In this document: positions 50,041 to 60,685 of the stretch, piece after piece | Position numbering within the stretch: position 1 is the stretch's first letter | Layout of the letters: each line of letters begins with the position of its first letter | NCBI GenBank assembly: GCA_030248225.1 | Contig: JASANE010020113.1 | Span: 52,235-116,234 of the forward strand | Direction: 5' to 3' | DNA length: 64,000 nt | Source of the DNA: Trileptium ribeirensis | Lineage: Eukaryota > Nematoda > Enoplea > Enoplida > Thoracostomopsidae | Program-made: the position numbers and the translations under genes | Notes under the pieces: generated by a model | What the model saw: only the letters and a program-made list of their open reading frames with translations | Told to the model about the DNA's origin: nothing | Database searches by the model: none

Positions 50041-50402
50041 CTTGCGATTTATCTTGTCTTAAGCAGCTCCAAAACGTCTATATTTCCATATATTTTTCTT
50101 CACTGGTGCTACTCGTTTGACATTCAGCAATATGGATAAGCTCAGATAGACCAAACAAATATAGTCCGTTCGAAGGCAAATCAAAGTTTCAAATGCATCT
50201 ATTGCCAAAGCCGATAGCCAATTCAAATTAAATACAAAAAAATTCCGAATCGCAACAATTGAAACATGTTCTAATATCATATCTGCCCCACACTTAAGCT
50301 TGTTAGTTGATTCATAAAACGAAAACGTTAACAAAATGATAGAACATTTTTTGCCAAAATACCGCCTGTTCATAAATCCGGTAACAGGTATGACTGGCTC
50401 AC

Positions 50403-50555
50403 TTTGAAATCAGTATTGTTGACGTATTCGAAGATTAAAGCCGGCGTTCGTGAAATCGGGTCTTTGACAACGTCCAACAGTTCGATTATGTTTGTTCCGC
50501 CGCGAAGATTCTGCAGAATCTTGATTTCACGCTTGATTTTCTTCTTTTTCACCGG
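50403..50555 (-). CDS. CSNK2A: CK2 alpha (casein kinase II catalytic subunit), first exon in window
   Basis: CK2 alpha is a constitutively active Ser/Thr kinase of nucleus and cytoplasm that phosphorylates acidic sites and pairs with CK2 beta. This exon encodes [14 protein letters not shown], the basic cluster that selects acidic substrates, followed by the [19 protein letters not shown] block and [17 protein letters not shown]. It starts after CTGTAG at 50556-50557 and ends at a GTGAGC donor, phase 0 at both ends, 51 codons. Nine exons in the window, all phase-consistent, give the protein from here to the stop at 33155. The N-terminal exons (with the Gly-rich loop and catalytic Lys) must lie to the right. 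I did not find them between 50.6 and 64 kb, so they may be beyond the window or very small. Confidence 0.95.
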
Positions 50556-50789
50556 CTACAGTAAATTATTGCAGAGGAACACTAGTTGTGCGTCCAAATT
50601 AATCAGTATACAAATAATTCCGCGAACGAACGCTAAATCACAATGACAAATTTAGGATTTAAGGCTTTTACCGCACAATAAGTTTCCATTACGTTGACAT
50701 GCATGTTCGACACGACGGTTTTGCTAATAGAGCACAACTTAACTATTTTATACATTCTCATGGTGTTTCAAAGTCGACGAATGCAATTT

Positions 50790-51250
50790 CTAAAACGTAG
50801 TAAGTTTTCATTTTGGACTATGTATTGCGTGCAGGGCATCAGTAATGGTCTCATTAAAGGTATTTCAGAAGGCTGAATGCAATAATTTGGTTATATAGAG
50901 TCCAGCGTGCATATCTCATGCATTTCCACGGGTCTAAGATCAATGAACCCGATTTCCACAGTATAATATGTTTTCATTTGTTTGGCTGCGTATTGCGCAT
51001 AGTTAATCTAGAATTGTTTGTATAGGTTTTCTGGTAGGATGAATACAATGATTTGGCTGTCTAGAGACCAGTACAAATACTTGATGGCTTGTCAGTTGTT
51101 TTCGATGGGCTTAGGGTGGACTAGGGAACATGATTTTCAACAGTTTCATGGTTCAAGAGGTTTTATGATGGTATATTTATCAAACACAGTCCGTTACAGG
51201 TGATTCAACAAAATAATAACTTAAAATGAAACCACGCTCGCTCCGTTTCA
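50790..51250. repeat. Dispersed repeat, copy 3, two tandem subunits
   Basis: Two diverged units of about 180 bp, each with TGTATTGCGnnCAG, AATGCAATAATTTGG-like, ATAGAGTCCAG and AACCCGATTT blocks, match the 3' part of copy 1. They lie between CK2 alpha and the zinc-finger gene. The right end has GAAACCACGCTCGCTCCGTT, resembling the reversed start of copies 1 and 2. Confidence 0.65.
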
Positions 51251-52072
51251 CCGCCGCTTGCGAGTTACTAGTGGTAGTTTCGACAAACCAGTACACGGTG
51301 CTGTAACTAACAGGAAAAGTAAAATAACTTTTTCCTGACAACAGTTTTCGTTAAGTAAGTTCTATAGTTTCAAAACGTTTGTATATGTTTATTTCGTATC
51401 GAACTTAGAAGATAACCGATAACGTTTCTATATATATAGAATAACCGACAAATATAAGAATATAAAAACCTAACGGGAAAAGGGAACCGCAAACAAATGT
51501 TACGACGTTCGTTTATAAACCAACGCAACGAGCGTTGTCGTGTTTGTGGTAGAATATTTTTGCGTTCGTTAATCAAGGAACATAATCCCAAATGAACGTC
51601 GTTACCCATTTTTGCGCCCTTATTTTTGTCCGTGACTGTAAGTCAGTCAGCAAAGAAATAATCCGATTATTTAAATGATTGCTATATATCGACATATAGC
51701 AAACCCTAATCCGGAAAAAGTAAAATAAGCCTTCCCTAACGGCTCACTGCTAAGGCTACATAACTTTACTTATCCATATATCGACATGCACCAACAAAAA
51801 ACAACAAACCAAACAAACAAAAAAACAACACCCAACCATCCATTACAGATTTTAGTTTCTTGCACACGGTTGTTAAAGACAAAACTGCCACTTTTAGCAC
51901 GCATTATTCTGTGAAACCTGCATTTCTTCAGACCCTATTATACGATAATAGATAATCTAGATCCGTAGAAGTTTGAAAAAAATTAAACTACGTCATTTAC
52001 GCTTAAAACGGTATAATAGGCAGTAGCAACAACTAAAATCTGTATTAATTATAACTATAGTATAAACGAACA
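51251..52072. other. Upstream region of the zinc-finger gene
   Basis: AT-rich. A TATATATAGAATAA patch near 51430 and a CGACATATAGCAA patch near 51690 were seen, but no promoter element can be assigned. An A-rich stretch of AACAAAC words lies at 51795-51830. Confidence 0.4.
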
Positions 52073-52418
52073 ATGTCTGACCCATCAGAACAAGCTACAA
52101 CTGCTGATTCTAGCGTCGGCGATGGGTCCCGTGCAAATCCATCGTCAATTACACAGAAAATTTGTTCTGATAAACCCCAAACCCGTCCACCGACATTCAC
52201 CAAAAAAGATCTTGAAATCCCGGCGTTTACGAAAAAGCTTCCGGTTCGCATTGGCGAGCCGTTTGGGTGTCGATTTTGTGGCCTCTCGTACGCCTATTTA
52301 TCGACCCTAAAAGCCCACGAACGAGTCCACAACGTCCAACATCCCTACGTCTGTGCACGATGTGGCGATGCATTTGGATTTGCCGCTGAGTTACAAGCAC
52401 ACATGCTCGGCCATACAG
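52073..52418 (+). CDS. C2H2 zinc-finger protein, exon 1
   Basis: The ATG at 52073 is the first in frame. The exon ends at a GTAATA donor after HTG (phase 1). A Ser/Thr/Lys-rich N-terminus of about 60 residues precedes two C2H2 fingers with ideal 2-12-3 spacing: C66/C69/H82/H86 and C94/C97/H110/H114. Such fingers usually bind DNA in the nucleus. The protein is not one I recognise. The exon end falls in the finger linker, as does the start of the next exon, so fingers are exchanged as exon modules. The gene runs opposite to CK2 alpha, whose missing 5' exons could in principle overlap it. Confidence 0.85.
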
Positions 52419-52444
52419 GTAATAATTTCCAAGTTAATATAACC

Positions 52445-52990
52445 TCTAGTTCAGGATAAAAGGCTATTAGAAACTGTAGTCACACACAGAGGTAGATCAT
52501 TTGGTTCAGGATAAAAGGCCATTAGAAACTGTAGACACACACAGAGGTACACCGTTTAGTTCAGGATAAAGGCTATTAGAAACTGTAGACACACACAGAG
52601 GTAGACCATTTGGTTCAGGATAAAAGGCCATTAAAAACTGTAGACACACACAGAGTTAAACCATTTAGTTCAGGAAAAAACCGTCAGAAACTGTAGACAC
52701 ACAGAGGTAGACCATTTGGTTCAGGATACAAGGCCATTAGAAACTGTAAACACACACAGAGGTAGACCATTTGGTTCAGGATAAAAGGCCATAAAAACTG
52801 TAGACACACACAGAGTTAAACCATTTAGTTCAGGATAAAAAACCGTCAGAAACTGTAGACACACAGAGGTAGACAATTTGGTTCAGGATAAAAGGCTATT
52901 AGAAACTGTAAAGACACACAGAGGTAAACATTTTAGCTCACGATAAAAGGCCAGTAGAAACTGTAGACAAACAGAGTGACAGGTAGACCA
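52445..52990. repeat. Minisatellite, about 10 copies of a ~54-bp unit
   Basis: Units begin with TTCAGGATAAAAGGC, followed by AGAAACTGTAGACACACAC and AGAGGTAGACCATTTGG. Starts fall near 52450, 52503, 52558, 52613, 52668, 52717, 52774, 52828, 52881 and 52934. It starts about 25 bp after the exon 1 donor. Two unit types (with AGTTCAGG or GGTTCAGG) alternate irregularly, which shows that blocks were copied together. Confidence 0.95.
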
Positions 52991-54751
52991 TTTGGCTCCA
53001 CTCGGTAAAGTTGAATCAGATTCTATTTGAGCGTTGCTGGGCGTTATTGTAATGACCTAACCTATCACGACCAAACTGAACTGTATGGACATGTAAGTTA
53101 CAAAATTCCACCAGGAGTTGAGCATAATGCAGGAATATATGTTTTATAGTCTTTTCGGCCATATATACTTGGAATTTGGGGAAATGGAACTATTGTCACG
53201 GCCTTTAATCTAAACGAACCCTTACGCACTTACTCTCTTGCGCCGTACTGAACTGGTTTTATGCTAAAAACGTTTTTTGAACTTTAACATCGTTTTAAAC
53301 ATATTTGAAATTACCATTTTGAAAATTAACGCAAAAAGTTAGCAACTTGTGTAAGTTAAAAAGTTAGAGAACAAATAATTGAGAAACTACTACAACTGGA
53401 GTGCAATTTATGGCTTGTATCTGCGTATAAAGTACCAAATATATATTTAAGTGTTATAATTTAATTTTTTTAGCTGGCTGTCTTTATTTTCGTACGATGA
53501 CCGCTTATGCCGCGGTCATTATTCATCCGATCACACGAGTTCTGGCCACAATTGCACGTGCACACTCCATCCGATCCGATCTGAAATAGCACTCACGATT
53601 TTTTTTCCAATTCGAATCGGAAGAAGTATTGCAAAAAATAAATACATATACATAGATACGTACACAGTAGAAATTGAGTTGTTGTTTTGGATCAGTTCGA
53701 ATACAATGTGAACAAAATTCAGACGGGATCGGAACGGATCATAATGCAATGTGAACACGGCCTTAGAATTGTCGCTGTATGATCCAAATTAAATTGTTCA
53801 AGCTTGACTTTTGATGGTAAACACGATTTCCTGTCTAGATAGTGTGTTTCAAATTCAGCCGAACGGTGCATATCAAATAATAAAATTCTTTGTAGTAAAC
53901 CTATTTAAAATATATACCTACTGCGAATAAAAGCATAGTTGGCGTAGGAAATAAAGCGATTAAATCTTTCAATGTTATCCTGGTTATCCGAGTTTAGATT
54001 ATTCGCCTAGAGTTTTTAGACTGGCAAATGCTCAGCCTAATAACTAGCTTATCCTAAAATTGAGTTTACCCAAGCTTGAATATTTATTTGTGTTTCATTT
54101 AGCTGCGTCAATTAATTCAATGTGCGACAAAATTTGGACCAGGCGTTTGCATAAGCAGTTTTGGGCTCACAAATTCTCTGTCTAATAACTAGCTTATCCT
54201 AAACTGTTGGTTAACCCAGATTGACTATTTGTGTTTCAGTTAATTACGTCAATGAATTCAATGTGCGATAAAATTTGGGCCAGCCGTTTGGATGTGCAGT
54301 TTTATTGTAAAATATTTACAAAAAGGTATAGAAAAAATTTTTATCTGACAACAACAATCTAGCATATAGTTGAAAAATATCATTAAATAAAAGTAGTGTG
54401 ATTACATTTCCAACGGCTCTATTTGACAAGAACAATCTAAAACAATTAATAGTTGAAAAAATATCTTTAGAAAAGCTTTCGCTGATTTTGCTTATACAAA
54501 TGTTATTACATATATATAGGATTACTTTTAGTGATTTAAAGCCCAGATTAGGATTTACATCTTGCAATATTTGACAAACGTGAGCCGGTGCCAATTCGAT
54601 AAATTTTGTATGACGTGTACGCAGATCACTGAAGTATCAAGGCACTGTTGCTCGGTTCATTAAGAGACAAGCGGATAACGCACGTACAAACAGACGTTAT
54701 ACAGAAACAACAATTTAGAATAGTCGCTGGAGTCACTTGAGAACAGTGGGC
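52991..54751. other. Zinc-finger gene intron 1, middle
   Basis: AT-rich. A diverged duplicate is visible at 54010-54170 and 54155-54305 (CTAGCTTATCCTAAA, TGTGTTTCAnTTAnnTnCGTCAAT, CAATGTGCGA words). No coding sense. Confidence 0.5.
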
Positions 54752-54759
54752 GTTAAAAG
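54752..54759. repeat. hAT target-site duplication, left
   Basis: GTTAAAAG, identical to 55927-55934. An 8-bp duplication is the length typical of hAT transposons. Confidence 0.93.
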
Positions 54760-54867
54760 CAGGCCCGCCGCTAGGGTACTGGAGCTACCCCCCGAAATTT
54801 TCTTCCGGGGTCCCAATATACTGAAAGTTAAACACTTACACTATGTCATTTAAAGCAATGGAGTTTG

Positions 54868-55200
54868 TCACATCAGAGGTTTACGTCGTGCTTTTACTTT
54901 GGCGAATTCATTAATCAAATTTTCTGAGTCAATGTTGCCGGCATCTTCATTTTCGCAGGACAAAATTACCATACTCGTCAATCGGTCGTCACCCATAGTT
55001 GAAAGATGTGGAGTTTTGATTAGTTTCAGTTTAGTGAAACTTCTCTCAGCGGAAGCGACACTGATAGGCATCGTAGCGTAGACCCGCAATGCTATCGAGA
55101 AGTTCGGGTATACTTCTTGCAGTTCCGATTTCATAATGTAATTAAGCATGTCTATTGCTGACACGGGGTCGTACTTTGCGAGGAGTCGAAGATTCCTAAA
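54868..55200 (-). pseudogene. hAT transposase C-terminus (dimerisation domain)
   Basis: Contains LLAKYDPVSAIDML, the fusion area, then NFSIALRVYATMPISVASAE, whose PISVASAERSFTKLK core is the hATC dimerisation motif, followed by DRLTSMVIL. It ends at the stop 54868-54870. The conserved LLAKYDPV segment normally lies far upstream of this domain, so the internal deletion joint is at about residue VS/AID. Confidence 0.85.
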
Positions 55201-55576
55201 TAATTGCCGTTATCTCGTGAACCAAGGATTGATGTAGAACCTCTGAGAGGAAGATTACGGGCCGCCGAAAAACGAATGATGTCAATAAGGCGCCTCAGTA
55301 CTGATCACCTGGATCATCCCCGAGTTCCTGAGTCAAGTTGACAAGGACTGATGTCGGTGGTGGTGGTTTTTCCGCGCCAGGAGCTAAGTTTCCAGTAACA
55401 TCTTGCTCGGTCTCAGGTGATGAAGGATTGTCCGGTTCAGAAATACAATCACTTGCGGTAATCGTCGCTGATGTTGACGGGCTGAAAAAGGACGTAAGCT
55501 TCGGCAATTTAGCTAATTTAGATTGTTCGGCACTTGCTTTGACCCGTTTAGCGTGACCACTTTTATGGCGTTTCAT
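55201..55576 (-). pseudogene. hAT transposase N-terminal fragment
   Basis: Starts MKRHKSGHAKR; a KLPKLTSFF stretch follows, typical of the N-terminus of ZMYM/TTF-type hAT transposases. The frame stops at 55295. A further piece (RLIDIIRFSAARNLPLRG) at about 55290-55225 belongs to the later part and is in a shifted frame. The region between, including the BED/TTF-type zinc finger, is lost. Confidence 0.75.
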
Positions 55577-55926
55577 GACGATTTTGAGGGTAAATTGACG
55601 ACAATATTACGAAATATTTAGTCAGAAATATGGAACTATCTGAAACAATAAAAGTATTTGAAAGTGTATTTTTTTATCAACATTGACCATACTAGGAAAT
55701 AAGCAGGCCGATAGTCGAAAACTGGAAATTTTGCCTTAAAATTCTTTCTAATATTTCATCTACTTTAAAGGCTTCCTTGTTTAGCGTGTCATGATTTCGA
55801 GTCTCGCTCGACTGCCCAGAATTTTCGTTTGGACCATTTCGGGGCTCTGACATTTCTTCCTTAGGGGCCCCTGGGGAGGCCGCCCCCCCCGATCGGGGGG
55901 TACGGGGGGCCCTAACGGCGGCACTG

Positions 55927-55934
55927 GTTAAAAG
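55927..55934. repeat. hAT target-site duplication, right
   Basis: GTTAAAAG directly after the terminal CACTG; see the left copy. Confidence 0.93.
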
Positions 55935-56637
55935 GTTACGATACACCGCATATATATACATTGTCTAAACGCAGAACTTGGTAACCCATGAACACTGTTT
56001 CCGAAAATTTGTAAATAAACATAATACATATTCCCGAACTACTGCTAGACCTTTAGTCACTATATAAACTCGAGGAAAATACGCAATCGTGGTAACAAAC
56101 CCACAGCTTTAAACAAAAGAGAGATAACCTATTATACTATTTTGCAAAAAAAATATATATGTAGTCCCCAAGTCGTGCCTTTTACTACTTTTGGCTATAT
56201 CCAAGCAGATGATAGCGGCGTTGACGATCCAAACAAATTTTTCAAAATTTATAATGTAGCGGTTAGTATATTGACAAATTGGTTACGTAGCTAACAGCTA
56301 TCAAGATCGGTTATTGTTTTTGCTAGATTTTGCAACTATCGCGGAAGTTCATTTATTACAGTAGCTGGTAATTTGTGGACAAAGGCGCTTAGAATATATA
56401 CATACAGGGATAAATTTACAGTCACTAAAAGCTCTCAATATCTATTGTATCATATCCACGCTGAAGACGCTTAGTTAAAAGTTTATTTTAGCTAGCTATG
56501 TTACGAGAAACGTACACCTTAATATACCAATCTGTTTGTGTATTGCACGGTTTTAAAACCAAATTCCAAAATCAATATTCATATAGAGGCTGCCTGCTGG
56601 ACGTATAAATTATGACACTGTAATAACTAAATTTTAG
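55935..56637. other. Zinc-finger gene intron 1, right end
   Basis: AT-rich, ending in the CTAAATTTTAG acceptor at 56637. No element was recognised. Confidence 0.5.
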
Positions 56638-56772
56638 GCAAAGCAAAAGATGTCTACAAATGCAAATGTGGTCGAGGATTTTATACATATACCGATTTAA
56701 TTAATCACAAACATGAAGGCGATGACGATTTTGAACAATTGCGCAATTCGGATTTGTCGCCAAGTCAACAAG
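56638..56772 (+). CDS. C2H2 zinc-finger protein, exon 2 with atypical finger
   Basis: Two bases after the acceptor complete the Gly of the linker. The 135-bp exon then encodes KAKDVYKCKCGRGF, TYTDLINHKH and an acidic EGDDDFEQL segment ending LSPSQQ. The finger is irregular (C-x-C, twelve residues, H-x-H) and so may not bind zinc normally. The donor is GTATTT (phase 1), fitting exon 3. The last 84 bp of the exon and its donor are the first unit of the tandem array that follows. Confidence 0.78.
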
Positions 56773-58150
56773 GTATTTTGTGATAGGGATACGATCATTT
56801 AATTTTAAAACTAACATTTAATATAACTGGGTTCGGATTTAATTAATCACACACATGAAGGCGATGACGATTTTAAACAATTGCGCAATTCGGATTTGTC
56901 GCCAAGTCAACAAGGTATTTTGTGATAGGGATACGACCATTTAATTTTAAAACTAACATTTCATATAACTGGGTTCGGATTTAATTAATCACAAACATGA
57001 AGGCGATGATGATTTCAACAAATTGCGCAATACGGATTTTTCGCCAAGTCAACAAGGTATTTTGTGATAGGGATATGATTATTTAATTTTAAAACTAACA
57101 TTTAATATAACTGGGTTCGGATTTAATTAATCACACACATGAAGGCGATGACGATTTTAAACAATTGCGCAGTACGGATTTGTCGCCAAGTCAACAAGGT
57201 ATTTTGTGATAGGGATATGATTATTTAATTTTAAAACTAACATTTAATATAACTGGGTTCGGATGTAATTAATCACCAACATGAAGGCGATGACGATTTA
57301 AACAATTGCGCAATTAGGATTTGTCGCCAAGTCAACAAGGTATTTTGTGATAAGGATACGACCATTTAATTTTAAAACTAACATTTAATATAACTGGGTT
57401 CGGAATTTTTTAATCACAAACATGAAGGCGATGATGATTTTCAACAATTGCGCGATACGGATTTGTCGCCAAGTCAACAAGGTATTTTGTGATAGGGATA
57501 TGATTATTTAATTTTATAACTAACATTTAATATTACTGGGTTCAGATTTAACTAATCACAAACATGAAGGCGATGACGATTTTAAACAATTGCGCAATTA
57601 GGATTTGTCGCCAAGTCAACAAGGTATTTTGTGATAGGGATACGACCATTTAATTTAAACACTAACATTTAATATAACTGGGTTCGGATTTTTTTAATCA
57701 CAAACATGAAGGCGATGACGATTTTAAACAATTGCGCAATTCGGATTTGTCGCCAAGTCAACAAGGTATTTTGTGATAGGGATACGACCATTTAATTTTA
57801 AAACTAACATTTAATATACCTGGGTTCGGATTTAATTAATCACAAACATGAAGGCGATGATGATTTTCAACAATTGCGCGATACGGATTTGTCGCCAAGT
57901 CAACAAGGTATTTTGTGATAGGGATATGATTATTTAATTTTATAACTAACATTTAATATAACTGGGTTCAGATTTAACTAATCACAAACATGAAGGTGAT
58001 GGCGATTTTGAACAATTGCGCGATTCGGGTTTGTCGTCAAGTCAACAAGATATTTTGTGATAGGGATACGATCACTTAATTTTAACACTACCATTTAATA
58101 TAGCTTTTCGGATTTAAGAAATATGAAGGTGATGGCGATTTAGTGTTGCC
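56689..58150. repeat. 142-bp tandem array of exon 2 end plus splice donor
   Basis: Ten units plus a partial one start at 56689, 56831, 56973, 57115, 57257, 57398, 57540, 57682, 57824, 57966 and about 58106. Each carries the exon 2 segment AATCACAAACATGAAGGCGA to CAACAAG, the GTATTTTG donor and about 58 bp of intron. No unit has an acceptor. Units fall into types (GATACGACCATTT or GATATGATTATTT after the donor), and the 57398-57682 block resembles 57824 onward, so multi-unit blocks were copied. Confidence 0.96.
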
Positions 58151-58507
58151 AAACAAAATTAATTAAATAGTAACGTCATAAGCAAATCGATCCTATAGCT
58201 CTTGGTATTTGCGAATAAAACTTGGTTAACTGGTCGGACGATGTCTTATATTTAGGTATGGCTATGAATGAAATCCACAGTCAGAGATTGTTTACTAAAG
58301 TTTGCAAACACAGGCAGCATCTTCATTCTGAGATAGAAAAAGGATATAATATTAAAACAAAGACGAATAATTTCATCTGGCAGATGCCATTGCGACCCCG
58401 AAGCTTTAGATACAGCAGATCTAAGTACCTAATTTCAAGTTCGCCAAGAATATGTAAGCTTTGAATGGATACATCGCGTTATATACTAAAGCTACCAAAG
58501 TTAGGGC
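58151..58507. other. Zinc-finger gene intron 2
   Basis: An 80-codon plus-strand frame at 58222 shows no motif. No element was seen. Confidence 0.4.
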
Positions 58508-58636
58508 CAACGTAACCTTTAGGGGCGGAAGCGAAATGCATGCCATGCCGTTCTCGATATACTAAGCTTAAGCCTTAGTCTTACCGTAAGCTAAGGTCCC
58601 TATATGATCCATGTACTAAGTCCAAGTCGGGGGGAC
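58508..58636. repeat. Dispersed repeat pair, left copy
   Basis: ACGTAACCTTTAGGGGCGGA and the following TGCCATGCCGTTCTCGATAT, TACTAAGC and AGCTAAGGTCC blocks recur at 61016-61130 in the same orientation. Confidence 0.85.
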
Positions 58637-59537
58637 TGCTGCCGCCCCCGAACCTCCGTCTCTAAGCTGTTCTTTTTTCTAACGTTGCCAAAGTTAGTAT
58701 CGGTTAGGTGGCTACCAAGTTACCAGATTACTCGTTAGCTAGTCAGCTGTCCGGGTAATTTAGTCTAGTAGAGTACCTGAATAATCGTCTACCACCGCAG
58801 GCCTACTCGTTATGTTATTGAAGTTACTAAATCGAGATGACCGTCTTTGAATGATAATTCCTATCTCAAACCACTGTTCTTTCATAGAATAAGGGTCCTA
58901 AAAATACATCATAGTAATTGCTACTTAGCTGCTAATGCTATGTACTCAATGCTATAACTTCCTTATTTATATCATGGGTATCCAAGGTCGGTCGGCTTAG
59001 GAGGTATATGATCCCGAAGAGGGTGATAGGCCAAGGGGTAATCAAAAATTTTGCCTATTCACCCAGATTATTCCAATCTTTCCCAAGATTTCGTAAATGA
59101 TTCTAGAAAATGTATGAACTGCTGACCGACGTTGGGGTCAAAAACTCGCAAAGTAAAAACACTCCCAGGATATTAATTTTGCTCACACCTAGTATGCAAC
59201 TATCTGATTTTGCTTAAAAACGAAATAAGAAAATGAATTTATATAACACAAATTTATTGCATAATATATGTAAACTATATATTGACTTTAAATAACTTGC
59301 TATTTTTACGAAACGGTCCCCAGCTATTATATACCTATACAGGACGAAAGTGATGTTTCTGTTATCTTTACGATCATAGCTGCAAGAACAAGAAAAACCG
59401 AAGCTCGTTAGGGTTTGGATTATCCAGAATGATAGAGCCTGTTCTTCGTCACATAGTGTTGGCTTGGATTGGCCGCAAATCGTGTTAGTATATTTTTGTG
59501 TTATACTATATACAATGTCATAGTAAATTTTTTTCAG
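58637..59537. other. Zinc-finger gene intron 2, right part
   Basis: No gene was seen on the plus strand. A 140-codon minus-strand frame (59214-59636) overlaps exon 3 antisense and has no known motif, so it is treated as chance. Confidence 0.45.
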
Positions 59538-59791
59538 GTCACGGGCCGCTAGATGGTATCTACAAATCACCATCCACCGAAGCAGTGCCTCCAGCAACAA
59601 CACGCTATTTCCGCGTGGCTTCAACGAAACCAGCACCCGATTTGAGACGCCGACCGTATATTTGCCAATTTTGCAATAAAACCTACGCAGACTGCGGTCA
59701 ACTTCAATCGCATATCTATAGTCATAGCGGTGAACCGGGTTTCAATATATGCAATGTTCGTTCAAGTTATTTGAGTACTTATACCGGGTAG
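59538..59791 (+). CDS. C2H2 zinc-finger protein, exon 3
   Basis: After TTTTTTTCAG the bases GT complete the linker Gly. The exon encodes a Pro/Ser/Thr-rich region and one ideal finger (YICQFCNKTYADCGQLQSH, then H after three residues), followed by SGEPGF and a short cysteine-containing end to TAG 59789-59791. A GTGAAC after the phase-1 G at 59729 could act as a donor after SHSG, exactly where exon 1 ends after HTG. In that case the terminal reading to 59791 would be intron. Which end is used cannot be told from sequence alone. Confidence 0.8.
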
Positions 59792-60580
59792 AAGAGACAG
59801 AAAGCGTTATTTTGCCAAAATTGAAGAATTAATAGTAAAAAAATTCTTTTTGAATGTAAATTCAGCGTCAGTAAAAATATGTATTAATGTGCGTTCAAAC
59901 TCGTTAATACAGTGCCACACATTGCAACGAAACCAAATGCTGAAATGTATATATTCGTTCAAGTTATTTGAGTACTTATACCGGGTAGGGCAGACAGAAA
60001 GCGTTATTTTGCCAAAATTGAAGAATTAATAGTAAAAAATTCTTTTTGAATGTAAATTCAACGTCAGTAAAAATATGTATTAATGTGCGTTCAAACTCGT
60101 TAATAAAGTGCCACACATTGCATGCAACGAAATCAAATGCTGAAATGTATTCGTTCAAGTTATTTGAGTACTTATACCGGGTAGGGTAGACAATGAAGCG
60201 CTTTTATTTTGCCCTAATTGAAGACTTAATAGTAAAAATCTCTTGTTAAAATAAAGCTGAGACGGAGCAATTTTTTTTGAATGTTAGTAAAAATATGCAT
60301 TAATGTGAGTTCAAACTCGGTAATAAAGTGCCACACATTGCAACGAAATCAAATGCTGAAATATATTCGTTCAAGCTATTGGAGTACTTATACCGAGTAG
60401 GGTAGACAAGGAAGCGTTTTTATTTTGCTCTAATTGAAGACTTAATAGTAAAAATCTCTTGTTAAAATAAAGCTGAGACGGAGCAATTCTTTTTGAATGT
60501 CAGTAAAAATATGCATTAATGTGAGTTCAAACTCGGTAATAAAGTGCCACACATTGCAACGAAATCAAATGCTGAAATAT
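59756..60580. repeat. Four-copy tandem repeat at the 3' end of exon 3
   Basis: Units starting CGTTCAAGTTATTTGAGTAC lie at 59759, 59956, 60152 and 60368 (periods 197, 196 and 216). The last two units carry an added AAGCTGAGACGGAGCAATT block. The first unit begins inside the coding end of exon 3, so the reading SSYLSTYTG is repeated, each time followed by the same stop or a shifted one. Confidence 0.94.
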
Positions 60581-60587
60581 ACTTTAG

Positions 60588-60685
60588 TTATATGTGAACA
60601 AGCCTTTAGGTGCGCATATACACCATGGTTTTCTGAAAATCACACAAAAATCCACATTCTAACTGTTGCTGACAGTAGTTCCTAG
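60588..60685 (+). CDS. Possible alternative last exon of the zinc-finger gene
   Basis: TATACTTTAG is followed by a frame VICEQAFRCAYTPWFSENH, then TKIHIL to a TAG at 60683-60685. The C, F, H and H-like order suggests a decayed C2H2 finger. The phase fits a donor at 59730 in exon 3. It would skip the tandem array. Weak, but worth testing. Confidence 0.3.

Larger units (their letters stand above)
54760..55926 (-). mobile_element. hAT transposon, internal-deletion derivative
   Basis: 1,167 bp with 17-bp imperfect terminal inverted repeats (CAGGCCCGCCGCTAGGG and, at the other end, CAGTGCCGCCGTTAGGG; 14 of 17 match) and a perfect 8-bp target duplication. The minus strand retains the start and the end of a hAT transposase of the ZMYM1/TTF-type animal group, while the catalytic middle is missing. 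It cannot move alone but could be moved by an intact relative. The clean ends and duplication suggest a fairly recent insertion into intron 1 of the zinc-finger gene. Confidence 0.93.

Noticed and set aside
51370..51609. Minus-strand 79-codon frame upstream of the zinc-finger gene as missing CK2 alpha N-terminus
   Set aside because: It lacks the Gly-rich loop, the catalytic Lys context and any CK2 wording.
52445..52990. CRISPR-like array (regular 54-bp period)
   Set aside because: The whole unit is repeated, with no unique spacers, and the setting is an animal gene intron; it is a minisatellite.
55692..55961. Separate gene at the right end of the hAT element
   Set aside because: It spans the terminal repeat and flank and is the leader part of the hAT transcript region.
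59214..59636. 140-residue minus-strand reading frame
   Set aside because: It lies antisense over exon 3 of the zinc-finger gene, has no known motif and is rich in residues expected from AT-rich chance frames.
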